Origin: Nemertoderma westbladi
Lineage: Eukaryota > Xenacoelomorpha > Nemertodermatida > Nemertodermatidae
Assembly (NCBI GenBank): GCA_032718475.1
Contig: JAUCBJ010006112.1
Location: forward strand, 1 to 61,511
Length of the DNA: 61,511 nt
Direction: 5' to 3'
Shown here: positions 60,474 to 61,511 of the stretch, piece after piece
Numbering within the stretch: the first letter of the stretch is position 1
Layout: every line of letters starts with the position of its first letter
Notes under the pieces: model-generated
Database searches by the model: none
The model's input: the letters and a program-made list of their open reading frames with translations, nothing else
What the model was told of the DNA's origin: nothing
Program-made: the position numbers and the translations under genes

Positions 60474-60594
60474 AGGTAGCATTTGTAGTTTAACTTTAAC
60501 GTAAAAACTTTTGAAAATCCGACGTATTTTGATTAAATCACAGTAATGTAATATGCCGATTTATATTTGTACACATAAAACCCTTAGGTACTCT

Positions 60595-60672
60595 CGTGGC
60601 GTAGTGGTCAGATGGTTAAGGCGTTGGTTACATTACGTAGGTTACGAGTTCGAATCCCAGTCGGGAAATTTG
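60595..60672 (+). other. tRNA-like pol III box pair (possible SINE head)
   Basis: GTGGCGTAGTGGTCAGATGG with TTAAGGCG resembles an A box and GGTTACGAGTTCGAATCCC a B box. The T-stem and acceptor do not pair properly, so this is not a good tRNA gene but a tRNA-derived repeat. It resembles the pair at 39336-39400. Confidence 0.4.
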
Positions 60673-61511
60673 TATTTTGGGGCCATTTATTTTCGTTTAG
60701 GTGCTAATTGGTAGGCCAATGAGAAGCGTACAACGTAGCGGATAATGAGCCAGGCCAATCATAGGGCATAAATTACCTTATTGCTCAAATGTGAGGCAGT
60801 GGAAAATTCTGTTAGGATTCCATGTCCCTGATTAGTGTAAGGGCCGGACTGCGTTGAACGATGAGCTGGGCCAATCATAGGGCACGACGTACTTCATTGC
60901 TCAATTGTGAAGCTGTGGAAAATTTTGTTTAGTTTCCATGTGCAATTTCTAGTATAAAAGGCCGGTTTGCCTTTGGTTATCACCTAATCGCTTCACTTCG
61001 TTATGATTTTGTATAACGTTACTCTATCCTTTTATTCTTGTAAAATTAGTTTATTCGGTTTCTTGTTGAAACTTACTTTGATAAATCCTTTGTTAAAACT
61101 GTAAATATACTGCAATTTCCTGACATGTTTTCTTTTGGTCCGACTTCGGGACAGCCGAACACCAGGGAGATGGCAGCCTAGACCGTTAGGCCGTAAGCAA
61201 CGCAGGGAAGGGATGTCCACAACACGCTAGCGCCCACATTGGATCGACCGCGCACCCCCTTTGCCCTTTCGAAATACTCCACTTGCTATGCAGCGCCCGC
61301 TTTGTGAGAAGGTAAGACTTTGTTCGACGCCCTTGCCCGCCGTAAGACCTATAGATCAGGGTAAGCGTAACACCGCACTGGACGCCGCAAATTTAGGATC
61401 AAATAATTATATCCAGACAACCCCACCCCTCTTGTCAGTCCTACGAACCCCTGGGTTAACCTGTACTTCCTACAGGTGCGAACTATTGCCATTCGTCAGT
61501 ACGCGAGTACA
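60673..61511. other. Promoter-like repeat region to the window end (possible LTR/SINE body)
   Basis: A block with CCAATCATAGGGCA, TTGCTCAA and GTGGAAAATT is present twice about 116 bp apart (about 60745 and 60863), then TATAAAAG at 60953-60960. No coding frame. This could be the promoter part of an LTR retrotransposon cut by the window edge, or a gene promoter; nothing decides between them. Confidence 0.35.
60953..60960 (+). promoter_or_regulatory. TATA-box-like element
   Basis: TATAAAAG preceded by repeated CCAAT-containing blocks at about 60754 and 60873. The downstream gene or element is outside the window or not recognised. Confidence 0.35.

Noticed and set aside
60595-60672. Functional tRNA gene
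   Set aside because: A- and B-box-like strings are present, but the T-stem (ACGAG with CCCAG) and acceptor do not pair.

Overview
This window looks like nuclear DNA from an invertebrate metazoan. The identifiable genes are animal-type: an MSL3-like MRG protein, STEEP1, ATPSCKMT, a retinol-dehydrogenase-like SDR, the ciliary protein DRC10/IQCD, a GAF-domain cyclic-nucleotide phosphodiesterase, and the rabconnectin-3 beta protein WDR7. WDR7, DRC10, the PDE and a short exon near 1.4 kb have GT-AG introns, the spacers are AT-rich, and non-LTR retrotransposon and DNA-transposon debris is abundant. I cannot name the species. No bacterial operon, CRISPR array or rRNA was seen. All assignments come from reading translations and recalling family sequences; no search was run.

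Layout. 0-1.5 kb: a 41-42 bp minisatellite abutting a short minus-strand exon of an unknown gene. 2.4 kb: a possible small Cys-rich secreted ORF. 2.7-4.15 kb: a foldback piggyBac-type (TTAA) element. 5.0-10.85 kb: four compact, apparently intronless plus-strand genes (MSL3-like, STEEP1, ATPSCKMT, SDR); the last two are only 77 bp apart. A LINE remnant sits at 7.5-8.2 kb. 11.0-11.2 kb: a 221-bp MITE. 11.56-13.5 kb: DRC10 on minus, two exons. 13.9-18.0 kb: a MITE cluster and a 2.7-kb G/C-skewed 23-bp minisatellite. 21.05-25.28 kb: the PDE, two exons. 25.3-33.3 kb: largely non-coding with two minisatellites. 33.3-53.0 kb: nine minus-strand exons of WDR7, whose introns hold LINE copies, TIR elements and minisatellites. 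54.2-55.9 kb: a 56-bp minisatellite. 56.5-60.5 kb: two plus-strand exons of an unrecognised gene, one blown up by about 90 copies of a 36-bp unit. 60.6 kb-end: a tRNA-like/promoter-like repeat.

The most unusual feature is where the minisatellites sit. In WDR7, five arrays or duplications overlap an exon-intron boundary exactly, so that each unit carries a copy of the splice site plus 17-34 bp of the neighbouring exon. The 2.7-kb intron between the first two exons is built almost wholly from two such arrays, one copying its 5' splice site and one copying its 3' splice site. A similar donor-anchored array occurs beside the unrelated exon at 1.4 kb, and the 57-60 kb array grew inside a coding exon. 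I read this as a local, perhaps genome-wide, process that amplifies splice junctions into tandem arrays, giving WDR7 pre-mRNA dozens of decoy splice sites.

The genes do not form one pathway. WDR7 is a regulator of V-ATPase assembly, DRC10 an axonemal protein, ATPSCKMT a mitochondrial methyltransferase, STEEP1 a STING-trafficking factor, MSL3 a chromatin factor and the PDE a cyclic-nucleotide hydrolase. The close same-strand pairs may share transcription.
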